Source of the DNA: Sphingomonas sp.
Lineage (GTDB): Bacteria > Pseudomonadota > Alphaproteobacteria > Sphingomonadales > Sphingomonadaceae
Length of the DNA stretch: 37,634 nucleotides
Assembly: GCF_013816785.1 (NCBI RefSeq)
Contig: NZ_JACDDV010000016.1
Coordinates: forward strand, 1-37,634
Direction of reading: 5' to 3'
Both the position numbers and the translations under genes were made by a program. Below, in pieces: positions 17,014 through 25,367 of this stretch (positions are counted from its first letter, which is position 1; each line of letters opens with the position of its first letter). Under the pieces are notes generated by a model. That model was not told the origin of the DNA and searched no databases. It worked only from the letters and a program-made list of their open reading frames with translations.

Positions 17014-18011
17014 GCGCCAAGGCCGGCGGCCCCGACCGGCACTGGATGGCCGAAGCGGTCCGGCTCGGCGGAAGTGTGCGCGGCCGCACCGCTCCCAATC
17101 CTAACGTCGGCTGCGTGATCGTGTCGGGCGGGAGGATCGTCGGCCAAGGCGCAACCGCGCCCGGCGGAAGGCCCCATGCGGAAGCCGTTGCGCTGGAGGC
17201 TGCGGGTGAAGCCGCACGCGGCGCTACCCTCTACGCCACGCTCGAACCCTGCGCGCATCCAAGCGACCGCGGCCCGACTTGCGCTGAACTGATCCCCGAG
17301 GCTGGCGTCACTCGCGTCGTGATCGGCCTGCGCGATCCCGACCCGCGCACCGCCGGTGAGGGGATCGCCATGCTGCGCGATGCCGGGATCGCGATCGATG
17401 TCCTCGACGAACCCGCCGCCCGCGCCAGCATGTCGGGCTATCTCATGCGCCTCACCGACGGCCGCCCGCGCATCACGCTCAAGCTGGCCCTGTCGATCGA
17501 CGGCAAGATTGCCCTTCCCTCGGGCGAATCCAGGTGGATCACCGGTGAGGATGCTCGCGCCCACGTCCATCTGGAGCGCGCCCATAGCGACATGATCCTG
17601 GTCGGCCGCGGCACCTATCTGGCGGATTCGCCCAAGCTCGATGTTCGCCTTCCGGGCCTCGAAGACTGGTCTCCGCGCCGTGCGCTGCTGACTCGCGGTG
17701 AGGCGGTCGAAGGGTGGGAAAAACTGTCGTCACCGCAGGATGTCTACCGGCTTCATGACGTCAACGACCTGCTGGTCGAGGGCGGGTCGGCCACTGCCAC
17801 CGCCTTCCTTGCCGCCGATCTGGTCGACCGCATTCTCATCTATCGCGCCCCGATCCTGGTCGGCGAGGGGAGAAACAGCATCGGCTATATCGGCCTCGAC
17901 TTGATCGCCGACGCCCACGGCCGCTGGCGCGCATCCGACGCCGCCCACCTTGGCATCGACCGGCTCGAAGTTTACGAGCGCGTGCGGAGCGAGAGCGGGG
18001 ACGAAGCCTAA
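17010..18011 (+). CDS. ribD: Bifunctional riboflavin deaminase/reductase RibD
   Basis: It catalyses the second and third steps of riboflavin synthesis: deamination of the diaminopyrimidine, then NADPH reduction of the ribosyl chain. The 333-residue product has a deaminase domain (~10-145). Its zinc site is HAE in GRPHAEAVALEAAG with the cysteines of TLEPCAHPSDRGPTCAEL. The reductase domain (~148-333) contains KLALSIDGKIA, SDMILVGRGTYLADSP and VEGGSATATAFL. It is slightly shorter than the ~365-residue E. coli enzyme. Start GTG 17010 overlaps the preceding stop (GTGA), and its stop overlaps the ribE start (TAATG). Confidence 0.95.
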   Translation: MSAKAGGPDRHWMAEAVRLGGSVRGRTAPNPNVGCVIVSGGRIVGQGATAPGGRPHAEAVALEAAGEAARGATLYATLEPCAHPSDRGPTCAELIPEAGVTRVVIGLRDPDPRTAGEGIAMLRDAGIAIDVLDEPAARASMSGYLMRLTDGRPRITLKLALSIDGKIALPSGESRWITGEDARAHVHLERAHSDMILVGRGTYLADSPKLDVRLPGLEDWSPRRALLTRGEAVEGWEKLSSPQDVYRLHDVNDLLVEGGSATATAFLAADLVDRILIYRAPILVGEGRNSIGYIGLDLIADAHGRWRASDAAHLGIDRLEVYERVRSESGDEA

Positions 18012-18613
18012 TGTTTACCGGGATCATCACCGATATCGGCACCGTTCGCTCCGCCGAGCAACGCGGGGACCTGCGCCTCGTCATCGGCTCGGCTTATGAC
18101 ATGGCGACGGTCGACCTTGGGGCTTCGATCGCCTGCTCGGGCGCCTGCCTGACGGTGGTCGACAAGGGAGCTGACTGGTTCGCAGTCGACCTCAGCAGCG
18201 AAAGCATCGCGCGCACCGCGCCCGGCCTGTGGGCGCCGGGCAGCCGCCTCAATCTCGAACGAGCGCTGCGCGTCGGCGACGAGCTTGGCGGCCATATCGT
18301 CACCGGCCATGTCGACACGGTCGCGACCGTCGCTTCGGCGATCGAGGTCGGCGGAAGCTGGGCGTTGGCGATTGACGCCCCCCGCGCGTTCGGCGGAGCA
18401 ATCGCCCCGAAGGGGTCGATCACGCTCGATGGCGTTTCGCTGACCGTCAACACCGTTGAGGACAAGCACGACGTGACCCGCTTCACCGTCAACATCATCC
18501 CCCACACCGCCGATCACACCACATTGGGAGTCCTCACTGCCGGGCGCGGTCTGAACCTCGAAATCGACGTGCTCGCGCGCTATCTGCAGCGCATGGCCGA
18601 CGCGCGAATGTGA
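18011..18613 (+). CDS. ribE: Riboflavin synthase (alpha subunit)
   Basis: It performs the dismutation of two 6,7-dimethyl-8-ribityllumazine molecules to riboflavin. The 200-residue product has the tandem lumazine-binding barrels: the first opens MFTGIITDIGTV and holds SIACSGACLTVVDKG, the second holds GGHIVTGHVDTVATV and KGSITLDGVSLTVNTV. The length is normal. It starts one base inside the ribD stop. Its own stop forms a GTGA overlap with a GTG at 18610 that is in frame with ribB, but ribB more likely starts at 18658. Confidence 0.95.
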   Translation: MFTGIITDIGTVRSAEQRGDLRLVIGSAYDMATVDLGASIACSGACLTVVDKGADWFAVDLSSESIARTAPGLWAPGSRLNLERALRVGDELGGHIVTGHVDTVATVASAIEVGGSWALAIDAPRAFGGAIAPKGSITLDGVSLTVNTVEDKHDVTRFTVNIIPHTADHTTLGVLTAGRGLNLEIDVLARYLQRMADARM

Positions 18614-18619
18614 AAACCT

Positions 18620-18649
18620 TTGCTCGAATATCACATTCCCGTGTGATAT
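18620..18649 (+). promoter_or_regulatory. Internal promoter with palindromic operator before ribB
   Basis: TTGCTC (18620-18625), 18 bases, TGATAT (18644-18649), then 8 bases to ATG 18658. The spacer and -10 are covered by a perfect inverted repeat ATATCACA-N6-TGTGATAT (18628-18649). This is a classical repressor position, and the downstream gene product begins with a helix-turn-helix. The repeat is seen directly; promoter activity and the bound protein are inferred. Confidence 0.6.
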
Positions 18650-18657
18650 CGGGAAGT

Positions 18658-19944
18658 ATGTCCGCCAATCTCATCGACCGAATCACATTGCTGGTGGAAA
18701 CCGGCGAGGCCAGCCGCAGCGGCCTAGCCCGCGCTGCCGGCCTCCACCCCAACAGCTTGCGCAAGCTTGGCGCCTCCGACTGGAACCCCACCGCGGACAC
18801 GCTCGGGCGGCTCGAGAAATTGCTCGACGGTGGGGTGCAAGAGCTGCTGGTCGGCACGCAGGCGATCATCGACGAGGCGCGCAACGGGCGGATGTTCATC
18901 CTGGTCGACGACGACGACCGCGAGAATGAGGGCGACCTCATCATCCCGGCCCAGATGGCGACCCCCGACGCGATCAACTTCATGGCCCGTCATGGCCGCG
19001 GCCTGATCTGCCTCGCGCTCGGCAAGGATCGGGTCGACCAGCTCGGCCTGCAGCCGATGGCGCTGATCAACGGCACCCAGCTGGAAACCGCTTTCACCGT
19101 CTCGATCGAGGCGCGCCAAGGGGTCACCACAGGTATTTCCGCCGCCGACCGCGCACGAACCATATCGGTGGCGATCGATGCCTCGAATGGGCCTGAGGCG
19201 ATCGTCTCGCCAGGCCATATTTTCCCCTTGGCGGCGCGCCCCGGCGGGGTACTGGTCCGGGCCGGCCATACCGAGGCGGCGGTCGATGTCGCGCGGCTCG
19301 CCGGCCTCAACCCTTCGGGCGTGATCTGCGAGATCATGCGGGAGGACGGCACCATGGCCCGGCTCGACGATCTGATGGAGTTCGCGCGTGCCCACAGCCT
19401 CAAGATCGGCACCATCCGCGATCTCATCGCCTACCGCCTCAAGAAAGATCATATGGTCGAGCGCGTTGCCGAAACGCGATTTGTAGCGCGGTCGGGCGCA
19501 ACCTGGACCGCACAGGTGTTCCGCGACAGTGCGAGCGGCGAGGAGCAGCTGGCGCTGGTTCATGGCGCGATCGATCCGTCGCGGCCGACGCTGGTCAGGA
19601 TGCATTCGATCGATCTCTTCGCCGACCTGCTCGGTGAAGCCAGCCCGCGCGCTGGGCTGCTCGACGGGGCGATGGCGATGATCGAGGCCGAGGGCGCAGG
19701 GGTGATCGTCGCGCTTCACGCTGCCGCGCCCGGTTCGCTGAGCCGCGCCACCGATCTCCGCTCGGGCAAGGGCGGCGAGGCGACGGCGGCGCTGCGCGGA
19801 TACGGCATCGGCGCGCAGATTCTCGCCGCGCTCGGCATCCACGACATGATCCTGCTGTCCAACACTCGCCACGCCCCAGTTGGCCTCAGCGCCTATGGTC
19901 TCGCAATTGTCGAGGAACGCTGCATCGCCAGTTGTGAGGATTGA
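18658..19944 (+). CDS. ribB: HTH-fused 3,4-dihydroxy-2-butanone-4-phosphate synthase with degenerate GCH II domain (RibBX-like)
   Basis: It converts ribulose 5-phosphate to the C4 unit of riboflavin. The 428-residue product has three parts. Residues ~1-57 are an XRE-like helix-turn-helix ([20 protein letters not shown], then [15 protein letters not shown]). Residues ~66-270 form the synthase, with [12 protein letters not shown] (84-95) and the conserved [14 protein letters not shown]. Residues ~275-428 resemble GTP cyclohydrolase II but lack the zinc cysteines: the segment HSECLTGDVFGS-RCDCG of active enzymes reads [18 protein letters not shown], so GTP cyclohydrolase activity is not expected. 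A separate ribA must lie elsewhere. Start ATG 18658 is preferred over GTG 18610 because the HTH begins right after it. The operator-like palindrome upstream suggests autoregulation. Confidence 0.93.
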   Translation: MSANLIDRITLLVETGEASRSGLARAAGLHPNSLRKLGASDWNPTADTLGRLEKLLDGGVQELLVGTQAIIDEARNGRMFILVDDDDRENEGDLIIPAQMATPDAINFMARHGRGLICLALGKDRVDQLGLQPMALINGTQLETAFTVSIEARQGVTTGISAADRARTISVAIDASNGPEAIVSPGHIFPLAARPGGVLVRAGHTEAAVDVARLAGLNPSGVICEIMREDGTMARLDDLMEFARAHSLKIGTIRDLIAYRLKKDHMVERVAETRFVARSGATWTAQVFRDSASGEEQLALVHGAIDPSRPTLVRMHSIDLFADLLGEASPRAGLLDGAMAMIEAEGAGVIVALHAAAPGSLSRATDLRSGKGGEATAALRGYGIGAQILAALGIHDMILLSNTRHAPVGLSAYGLAIVEERCIASCED

Positions 19945-19946
19945 GG

Positions 19947-20366
19947 ATGGCCCACCTCCTCATCGTCGAAGCGCGCTTCTATGCTCATTTGAATGACATG
20001 CTGCTCGCCGGCGCTCGCCGCGCGATCGAGGCCGCAGGGCACAGTCATGAGACGATCACGGTCCCCGGCGCGCTCGAATTGCCCGGCGCGATCGCGCTCG
20101 CGGCAGACAGCGGGCGGTTCGAGGCCTTTGTCGCGCTCGGCGTCGTAATTCGCGGTGAGACCTGGCATTTCGAAATCGTCGCCGGCGAAAGCGCGCGCGG
20201 ATTGATGGCGCTCACTCTGGACGGAATCCCCGTCGGAAACGGCATTTTGACGGTCCAGAACGAAGCTCAGGCGATCGTTCGCGCGGACCCTGCGCAAAAT
20301 GACAAGGGCGGTGGCGCGGCCGAGGCAGCGCTGGCGCTGCTTGCGCTCAAATCGACCTTCAGCTGA
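19947..20366 (+). CDS. ribH: 6,7-dimethyl-8-ribityllumazine synthase
   Basis: It condenses the RibB and RibD products to the lumazine precursor of riboflavin. The 139-residue product shows [11 protein letters not shown] (the strand and helix at the active site), [23 protein letters not shown] with the catalytic His, and [12 protein letters not shown]. The length is at the short end of the family. Start ATG 19947 is 2 bases after the ribB stop, with GAGG directly before it and GTGAGG further upstream. It is the last gene of the riboflavin set and converges with the SOUL gene (8-bp overlap). Confidence 0.95.
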   Translation: MAHLLIVEARFYAHLNDMLLAGARRAIEAAGHSHETITVPGALELPGAIALAADSGRFEAFVALGVVIRGETWHFEIVAGESARGLMALTLDGIPVGNGILTVQNEAQAIVRADPAQNDKGGGAAEAALALLALKSTFS

Positions 20367-20985
20367 GGCTCAACCACACTTCGTTGCGCCTTAATGGGCC
20401 CGGGATTATCGGCGAATTGTAGAAGGCATATTCGGGCTCGGCCTCGCTCGCTTCGCCGCGCCGGGCGAGCCAGCCGCGCAGCCGATCCTCCTGCGCCGCC
20501 AGTTCGCGGTCGTCGGGCCTTCCCGAGAAACTCACGATGGCCACCTTGCGCGGCGCCAGCTCGACCAAATCGATGCCGTCGGGCGGCTCGGGCAGATCGT
20601 CGGTCGTCCGGCCCGCGGTCATCACGAACCGTGTCCGCCAACCGCCTTCCAGATCGTCATCGAACAGCGGCGGGTCGCTCGCCATCGGGCTGCCGCCATC
20701 CTGCATCACCGGCACCGTCATCGGCAACTCCTCGCCGTCGCGAGACTTGGCGAAAATATAGTCGGCGAGCAGGCGAAAACCGTCTGCCAGTGCCCGCTTG
20801 CGCGGCCCCTCGACGACCGTTTCGGCGACTGTCATCGCCGGATAATCGCGGATCTGGTAATCGCCGTCGCTGATTAGCGCGCGATAGTCGGGCTCCTCGG
20901 TCTGTTTCTCGCGGAAATAATAAACCGCGGCGCCGCCGATCAGCGCCGCGCCGAGCGCAGCCCCTGCGAATATTTCCTTGCGCAT
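20359..20985 (-). CDS. SOUL family heme-binding-like protein
   Basis: The 208-residue product has an N-terminal signal anchor (~4-24, [18 protein letters not shown]) and a SOUL/HBP domain (~32-208). Recognisable segments are [46 protein letters not shown], the central RTRFVMTA and the C-terminal [21 protein letters not shown], which are family-diagnostic. SOUL proteins bind heme or tetrapyrroles in some eukaryotes; bacterial roles are unclear. Start ATG 20985 is 200 bp from the divergent EamA gene. Confidence 0.9.
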   Translation of the reverse strand: MRKEIFAGAALGAALIGGAAVYYFREKQTEEPDYRALISDGDYQIRDYPAMTVAETVVEGPRKRALADGFRLLADYIFAKSRDGEELPMTVPVMQDGGSPMASDPPLFDDDLEGGWRTRFVMTAGRTTDDLPEPPDGIDLVELAPRKVAIVSFSGRPDDRELAAQEDRLRGWLARRGEASEAEPEYAFYNSPIIPGPLRRNEVWLSLS

Positions 20986-21185
20986 GCCCGTCCTCCATCC
21001 TTGCTGAAAGACGAACTGGTCAGGCGGCTTCCTGTTCCTTCATTGGCGGATAGTCGGTGCGGGCAGCGCGGTCGCGGGTCAGCGGAGCCCTAAAGACGCC
21101 TTGGGAACCTTGAGAGCCCCTATCTCGACCAGGCCCAACAGTCTCGCCATAAGACATTTTTTCAAACGGGCAGGAATGTAAGTTA

Positions 21186-22073
21186 GTGGCACATCGCGCT
21201 CTGCCAACCCCGCATCGTTGGGCGTTCGTCGCGCTGTTGGTCGGCAATGTCGCGCTCGCCTGCGGCCCGTTCCTCGTCCGCCATTCGGGGGTCGGGCCGG
21301 TGTCGGCGGGCTTCTGGCGCTTGGCCTTGGCGCTGCCTTTCCTGCTGATCATCGCGCGCATGGCGGGGCAGCCGCTGTACTGGCCCCGCCGCGCGCTGAC
21401 CATCGCCATCGCATTTGCCGCCTTCTTCTTCGCCGCCGATCTCGCTGCCTGGCACGCCGGCATCTTGTTGACCAAGCTCGGCAACGCGACCCTATTCGGC
21501 AATTTGTCGAGCTTTCTGTTCGCTGCCTGGGGCCTATGGCTGGCGCGCCGCTGGCCATCGGCGGTGCAATCGACGGCGCTGGCCCTGGCCGCGCTTGGCT
21601 GCGCGCTGTTGATGTGGGGCAGCGCCGAATTGTCGGCGGCACATCTGCGCGGCGACCTGCTCGCCGCCTTCGCCGGGCTGCTCTACACGGGCTATCTGAT
21701 CCTCGTCGAACGCACGCGCGGAGAGGTCCAGCCGCTCCCCCTCCTCGTCCTCGCCACAATGTTCGGCGCGGCGATGATCCTGCCGCTGGCGCTCGCTACC
21801 GGCGAGACGGTCGTCCCGGTCGACTGGAGCAGCGTGTTCGCCCTGGCACTGTGCAGCCAGGTAATCGGACAGGGTCTGCTGGTCTATGCGCTCGGTCATG
21901 TCCCGCCGCTGGTGGTAGGCGTGGCCATGCTGACCCAGCCGGCGCTGTCGGCTTTGCTCGGTTATCTCTATTATGGCGAGACGCTGACCGCGCTCGACGG
22001 CTTGGGCGCGGCGATGATCGTGATCGCTCTGATTCTCGTCCGCTTGCGCCAGCGCGGCGAGGCGCCCAAATGA
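21186..22073 (+). CDS. EamA/DMT-superfamily transporter
   Basis: The 295-residue product is almost wholly hydrophobic, with about ten transmembrane helices in two EamA repeats (~10-145 and ~150-290). Examples are WAFVALLVGNVALACGPFLVRHSGVGPVSAGFWRLALALPF in repeat one and GVAMLTQPALSALLGYLYYGETLTALDGLGAAMIV in repeat two, the latter a diagnostic DMT signature. The substrate is unknown; relatives export amino acids or metabolites. Start is GTG 21186. The stop overlaps the COQ9 gene (ATGA), so the two are co-translated. Confidence 0.9.
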   Translation: MAHRALPTPHRWAFVALLVGNVALACGPFLVRHSGVGPVSAGFWRLALALPFLLIIARMAGQPLYWPRRALTIAIAFAAFFFAADLAAWHAGILLTKLGNATLFGNLSSFLFAAWGLWLARRWPSAVQSTALALAALGCALLMWGSAELSAAHLRGDLLAAFAGLLYTGYLILVERTRGEVQPLPLLVLATMFGAAMILPLALATGETVVPVDWSSVFALALCSQVIGQGLLVYALGHVPPLVVGVAMLTQPALSALLGYLYYGETLTALDGLGAAMIVIALILVRLRQRGEAPK

Positions 22074-22732
22074 CACCAATGGCCGACCCGACTCCGCTCG
22101 AAGCAATTCGTCTGCGCCTGGCCCTCGCGGTCGGCGAACATGCGGTGTTCGACGGCTGGACCCCGGCGGCGGTCAACAGCGCGGCGGCCCAGCTCGGCAT
22201 CGACCCGGCCCAGGCACGCCTTGCCTTTCCCAAAAATCCGGCCGCGATGGTCGAAGCATGGATCGATGGCGTCGACGCGGCGATGGTCGCCCATTTCACA
22301 ACCGAAGTGATCGCGGCGATGAAGGTTCGCGACCGGATACGCTCGATGATCTGGTTCCGGCTCGAAACCGCGGGCGAAGCGCGCGAGGCGGTGCGCACGG
22401 CGCTCGCTGTCCTCGCCATGCCGCAAAACGCTGCGCTGGGGCTTCGCACCGCCTGGCGCTCGGCCGATTTGATGTGGCGGCTGGCGGGCGACACCGCGAC
22501 CGACTTCAATCATTATTCCAAGCGTCTAATCCTGTCGGGTGTCTATGGCTCGACCTTGGTCGCCTGGATCGACGACCAGTCCGAAGCCTGGTCCGACACT
22601 GCCGCCTTCCTCGACCGGCGGCTGGCAGGCGTGATGAGATTCGAGAAATGGAAGAGCCAATGGCGTGGTAGCGAGCTTCGCCGGCCGAGCCTCTCGCGCT
22701 TTCTGGGTCGGCTCCGATACCCTGCGCGCTGA
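22070..22732 (+). CDS. COQ9 family protein (ubiquinone biosynthesis)
   Basis: COQ9 is a lipid-binding helper of the ubiquinone hydroxylation step (with COQ7 in eukaryotes). The 220-residue product is helical with a TetR-like fold. Segments typical of the family are VFDGWTPAAVNSAAAQLGID, RDRIRSMIWFRLE and DFNHYSKRLILSGVYGSTLVAWIDD, which holds the signature Y-T/S-KR-x-IL. The C-terminus is helical and basic. Start ATG 22070 overlaps the transporter stop; an in-frame ATG at 22079 is an alternative. feoA starts 45 bases after its stop. Confidence 0.92.
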   Translation: MTPMADPTPLEAIRLRLALAVGEHAVFDGWTPAAVNSAAAQLGIDPAQARLAFPKNPAAMVEAWIDGVDAAMVAHFTTEVIAAMKVRDRIRSMIWFRLETAGEAREAVRTALAVLAMPQNAALGLRTAWRSADLMWRLAGDTATDFNHYSKRLILSGVYGSTLVAWIDDQSEAWSDTAAFLDRRLAGVMRFEKWKSQWRGSELRRPSLSRFLGRLRYPAR

Positions 22733-22755
22733 CTCCGGGCTTCCCTTTGCTCGCT

Positions 22756-22774
22756 GTTAATGATAATCAGTCGC
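22756..22774. promoter_or_regulatory. Fur-box-like operator at the feoA start
   Basis: GTTAATGATAATCAGTCGC matches the 19-bp Fur consensus GATAATGATAATCATTATC at 15 positions, with the left arm nearly intact. It includes a GATAAT -10-like hexamer (22762-22767) and ends two bases before ATG 22777, where an Fe-loaded repressor would block initiation. Confidence 0.6.
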
Positions 22775-22776
22775 AA

Positions 22777-23031
22777 ATGAAGCCTGCCATCTCCCTCGAC
22801 GAGCTCAAGCTTGGCCGCCGTGCACTTATCGCCAAGATCGATTGGGCGGCGCTGGAGGCGGGCGACGCCTCGCGACTCCGGCATTTCGGCTTCGACGAGG
22901 GTGTGGCGGTCGAGCCCTTGCATCTCGGGCCGTTCGGTAATGATCCGTTGGCGGTGCGGGTTGGGCGCATGACCGTCGCCATTCGCCGCGCCCATGCGCG
23001 CGCGGTCCGTGTGATTCCCGAGGCGGCGTGA
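22777..23031 (+). CDS. feoA: Ferrous iron transport protein A
   Basis: FeoA is a small SH3-like cytosolic protein that assists FeoB. The 84-residue product contains LDELKLGRRALIAKID, RLRHFGFDEGVAVEPL (the family's G-(F/L)-x-x-G region) and PLAVRVGRMTVAIRRAHARAV at the C-terminus. ATG 22777 is chosen over an in-frame TTG at 22747 because the family starts there and the upstream part overlaps the Fur-like box. No Shine-Dalgarno is evident. The stop overlaps the feoB start (GTGA). Confidence 0.92.
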   Translation: MKPAISLDELKLGRRALIAKIDWAALEAGDASRLRHFGFDEGVAVEPLHLGPFGNDPLAVRVGRMTVAIRRAHARAVRVIPEAA

Positions 23032-24875
23032 CCCCGCTCCCGCTGATCGCGGTGGTCGGCAATCCCAATGCCGGAAAGAGCGTGTTGTTCAACGCACTGA
23101 CCGGCGCGCGGCAGAAGGTCGGCAATTATCCCGGCGTTACCGTCGAGCGCCACGTCGGCAAGACCAGCCTGCCCGACGGCATGCCGGTCGAACTGGTCGA
23201 CCTGCCCGGCGCTTACGGCCTTGACCCGACCAGCCCCGACGAGGCGGTGACCCGCGACGTGCTGCTCGGCAAGCAGGCCGGCGAACGGCTGCCGCAGGCG
23301 TTGCTGATCGTGCTCGACGCGTCAAACCTCGACAATCATTTGCGCTTCACACTGCAACTGCTCGATCTCGGATTGCCGACGGTCATCGCCCTCAACATGG
23401 TCGACCTCGCCAAGCGCGACGGGCTGATCCTAGACCCGAAGAAACTCGAGGCCGAGCTTGGCGTGCCGGTGGTCGAGACGGTCGCGGTCCGCAAGCGCGG
23501 CATCGACGATCTCCTTGCACGGTTCGGCGAAATACTGGTCCAGCCGCGCAAGATTCGCGCCGGCGAAGGACCGAGCCACGACCCGCTCCAGCTCCAGCGC
23601 CGGGCGCGCGAGATCGCCCTTGCCGCCATCATTAGCGAGACGCCGACGCGGCGGTTGACCCACCGGCTCGACGGGCTGTTCCTCCATCCGCTGGCCGGTC
23701 CGATCATCCTCGCGGCGATATTGTTCGTGATGTTCCAGGCGGTGTTCGCATGGTCGGCGATCCCGGCCGATGCGCTCGAAGGGGTTACGCTAGCCACAGG
23801 CCAGTGGCTCGGCGCGGCGCTGCCCGACGGGGTGCTGCGCTCGCTGATCGTCGACGGCCTGTTCGCGGGGGTCGGCGCGGTGATCGTCTTCCTGCCGCAG
23901 ATCCTGATCCTGTTCCTGTTCATCCTGGTGCTCGAATCGACCGGCTACATGGTCCGCGCGGCCTTTCTGATGGACCGGCTGATGAGTCACGCCGGCCTTT
24001 CAGGCCGCGCCTTCATCCCTTTGCTGTCGAGCTTCGCCTGCGCCGTCCCCGGCATCATGGCGACCCGCACCATTGCCGACCCCAAGGACCGGCTAACGAC
24101 AATTCTGGTCGCGCCGCTGATGACATGTTCGGCCCGGCTGCCGGTCTATACGTTGGTCATCGGCGCCTTCATTCCCGCGCGAAACGTGCTTCCCGGCGTC
24201 GGACTGCAGGGCATCATTCTGTTCGGGCTGTACGTTATCGGCGTCGTCGGCGCCTTGCTCGCCGCGCTCGTGCTTCGCCGCACGGTGGTCAGGGGCGGTG
24301 GCGGCGCCTTCATGATGGAGCTGCCCAAATATCAGCTGCCGCGCGTTACCGACGTGGCCATTGGGCTGTGGCAGCGCGCGTTGATCTTTTTGAAACGGGC
24401 CGGCGGCATCATCCTCACCACTACGTTGATCCTTTGGGCGTTGGCCAGTTTTCCGCAGGCCGGACCGGGCCAGAAACAATCGGATGTATCGATCGCCGGT
24501 CATGTCGCCGACGGCATCCACTTCGTCGTCGCCCCGATCGGCTTCAACAAGGATATCAGCCTCGCGCTGCTTCCGGCGATGGCGGCGCGCGAAGTGGCGG
24601 TGGCGGCGATCGGTACCGTCTATGCGCTTGACGCCGGTAACCAGAAAGGGCTTGAAACGCTGAGCGATCGGCTGGCCGGCCGCTGGAGCCTGGCCACCGC
24701 GCTGGCCTTCCTCGCCTGGTTCGTGTTCGCGCCGCAATGCATCTCGACCATTGCCGTCACTCGGCGCGAGACCAACGGTTGGCGCTGGCCGCTGTTCATG
24801 GTCACTTATCTGTTCGTCCTAGCCTATCTCGCGGCAGGGGCGACCTATTGGCTGGCGGTCGCGGCGGGGCTTTAG
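23028..24875 (+). CDS. feoB: Ferrous iron transporter FeoB
   Basis: FeoB is an inner-membrane Fe(II) importer with an N-terminal G-domain. The 615-residue product has G1 GNPNAGKS (11-18), the switch region GVTVERHVG, G3 DLPGAYGL and G4 NMVD. Two Gate regions follow; the core carries SFACAVPGIMATR with the conserved Cys. The C-terminal part (GWRWPLFMVTYLFVLAYLAAGATYW) is the last helix. It is shorter than E. coli FeoB (773) because it lacks the long C-terminal extension, as in other alphaproteobacterial forms. Start GTG 23028 is coupled to feoA. feoC is not seen. Confidence 0.96.
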   Translation: MTPLPLIAVVGNPNAGKSVLFNALTGARQKVGNYPGVTVERHVGKTSLPDGMPVELVDLPGAYGLDPTSPDEAVTRDVLLGKQAGERLPQALLIVLDASNLDNHLRFTLQLLDLGLPTVIALNMVDLAKRDGLILDPKKLEAELGVPVVETVAVRKRGIDDLLARFGEILVQPRKIRAGEGPSHDPLQLQRRAREIALAAIISETPTRRLTHRLDGLFLHPLAGPIILAAILFVMFQAVFAWSAIPADALEGVTLATGQWLGAALPDGVLRSLIVDGLFAGVGAVIVFLPQILILFLFILVLESTGYMVRAAFLMDRLMSHAGLSGRAFIPLLSSFACAVPGIMATRTIADPKDRLTTILVAPLMTCSARLPVYTLVIGAFIPARNVLPGVGLQGIILFGLYVIGVVGALLAALVLRRTVVRGGGGAFMMELPKYQLPRVTDVAIGLWQRALIFLKRAGGIILTTTLILWALASFPQAGPGQKQSDVSIAGHVADGIHFVVAPIGFNKDISLALLPAMAAREVAVAAIGTVYALDAGNQKGLETLSDRLAGRWSLATALAFLAWFVFAPQCISTIAVTRRETNGWRWPLFMVTYLFVLAYLAAGATYWLAVAAGL

Positions 24876-24881
24876 GCACCG

Positions 24882-25241
24882 TCACTCGGGAAGTTGGCAG
24901 ACCAGCTCGACCAGCCGATTATCCGGATCGCGCAGATAGCCGGCGTAATAGTTCGGGTGAATGTGCGGCGCGAGAGCCGGTTCGAGGTCGGTAACGTGGC
25001 CGCCCGTGGCCCCCGCTTTCCAGCCCGCGTCGACGACCGCGCGGGTCGGCGCGGCAAAGGCGAAGTGGACGTTGGCCGATGGCTCGCCTTCGATCAGGAA
25101 AAGGTCCATTGCCTGTCCCGCGCCGAAGCCTTTCGTCGGCCCGTTCATTTTTAGGGAGTAGCCGAGCGGCGCAAGAACTTCCTCATAGAAGCGGACCGAA
25201 GCCTCCATTTTCAGCGTGCGTAGTTCCAAATGGTCGATCAT
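24882..25241 (-). CDS. VOC family (glyoxalase-like) protein
   Basis: The 119-residue product is one VOC unit: MIDHLELRTLKMEASVRFYEEVLAPLGYSL at the N-terminus, then VHFAFAAPTRAVVDAGWKAG and the C-terminal NYYAGYLRDPDNRLVELVCQ. Metal-ligand positions (H4 and E113 in the EL(V) motif) are present. Many relatives are annotated as lactoylglutathione-lyase-like, but the substrate is unknown. It is convergent with feoB (6 bp between stops) and divergent from the Lrp-type regulator gene. Confidence 0.88.
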   Translation of the reverse strand: MIDHLELRTLKMEASVRFYEEVLAPLGYSLKMNGPTKGFGAGQAMDLFLIEGEPSANVHFAFAAPTRAVVDAGWKAGATGGHVTDLEPALAPHIHPNYYAGYLRDPDNRLVELVCQLPE

Positions 25242-25327
25242 TCCGGCCTATGTCCTTTTCATCTAACTCGACCCTTACGTTTTAGCGCGCACTCCCGCGT
25301 GAGTTATGCAAATAAGCTGCAAAAGGC

Positions 25328-25350
25328 GCAGGATAATTGCCTCATCCTGC
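25328..25350. promoter_or_regulatory. Inverted repeat upstream of the Lrp/AsnC gene
   Basis: GCAGGAT (25328-25334), 9 bases, ATCCTGC (25344-25350): a perfect 7-bp repeat ending 17 bases before ATG 25368. Lrp/AsnC proteins commonly bind imperfect repeats in their own promoters, so this is a candidate autoregulatory site. Confidence 0.4.
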
Positions 25351-25367
25351 CGGAAAGCGAGCGAACC

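Noticed and set aside
18628-18649. CRP/FNR-type site before ribB
   Set aside because: The CRP consensus is TGTGA-N6-TCACA. Here the arms are the other way round (TCACA-N6-TGTGA), so a CRP match is not claimed.
16638-18657. FMN riboswitch for the riboflavin genes
   Set aside because: The upstream gaps (55 bases before orf106, none before ribD/ribE, 44 before ribB) are too short and lack the conserved FMN-aptamer core.
21020-21157. Minus-strand frame for a 45-residue peptide (MSYGETVGPG...PPMKEQEAA) upstream of the SOUL gene
   Set aside because: No ribosome binding site, rare AGG codons in the first half and no family I recognise. It could be real, but it cannot be supported from this sequence alone.
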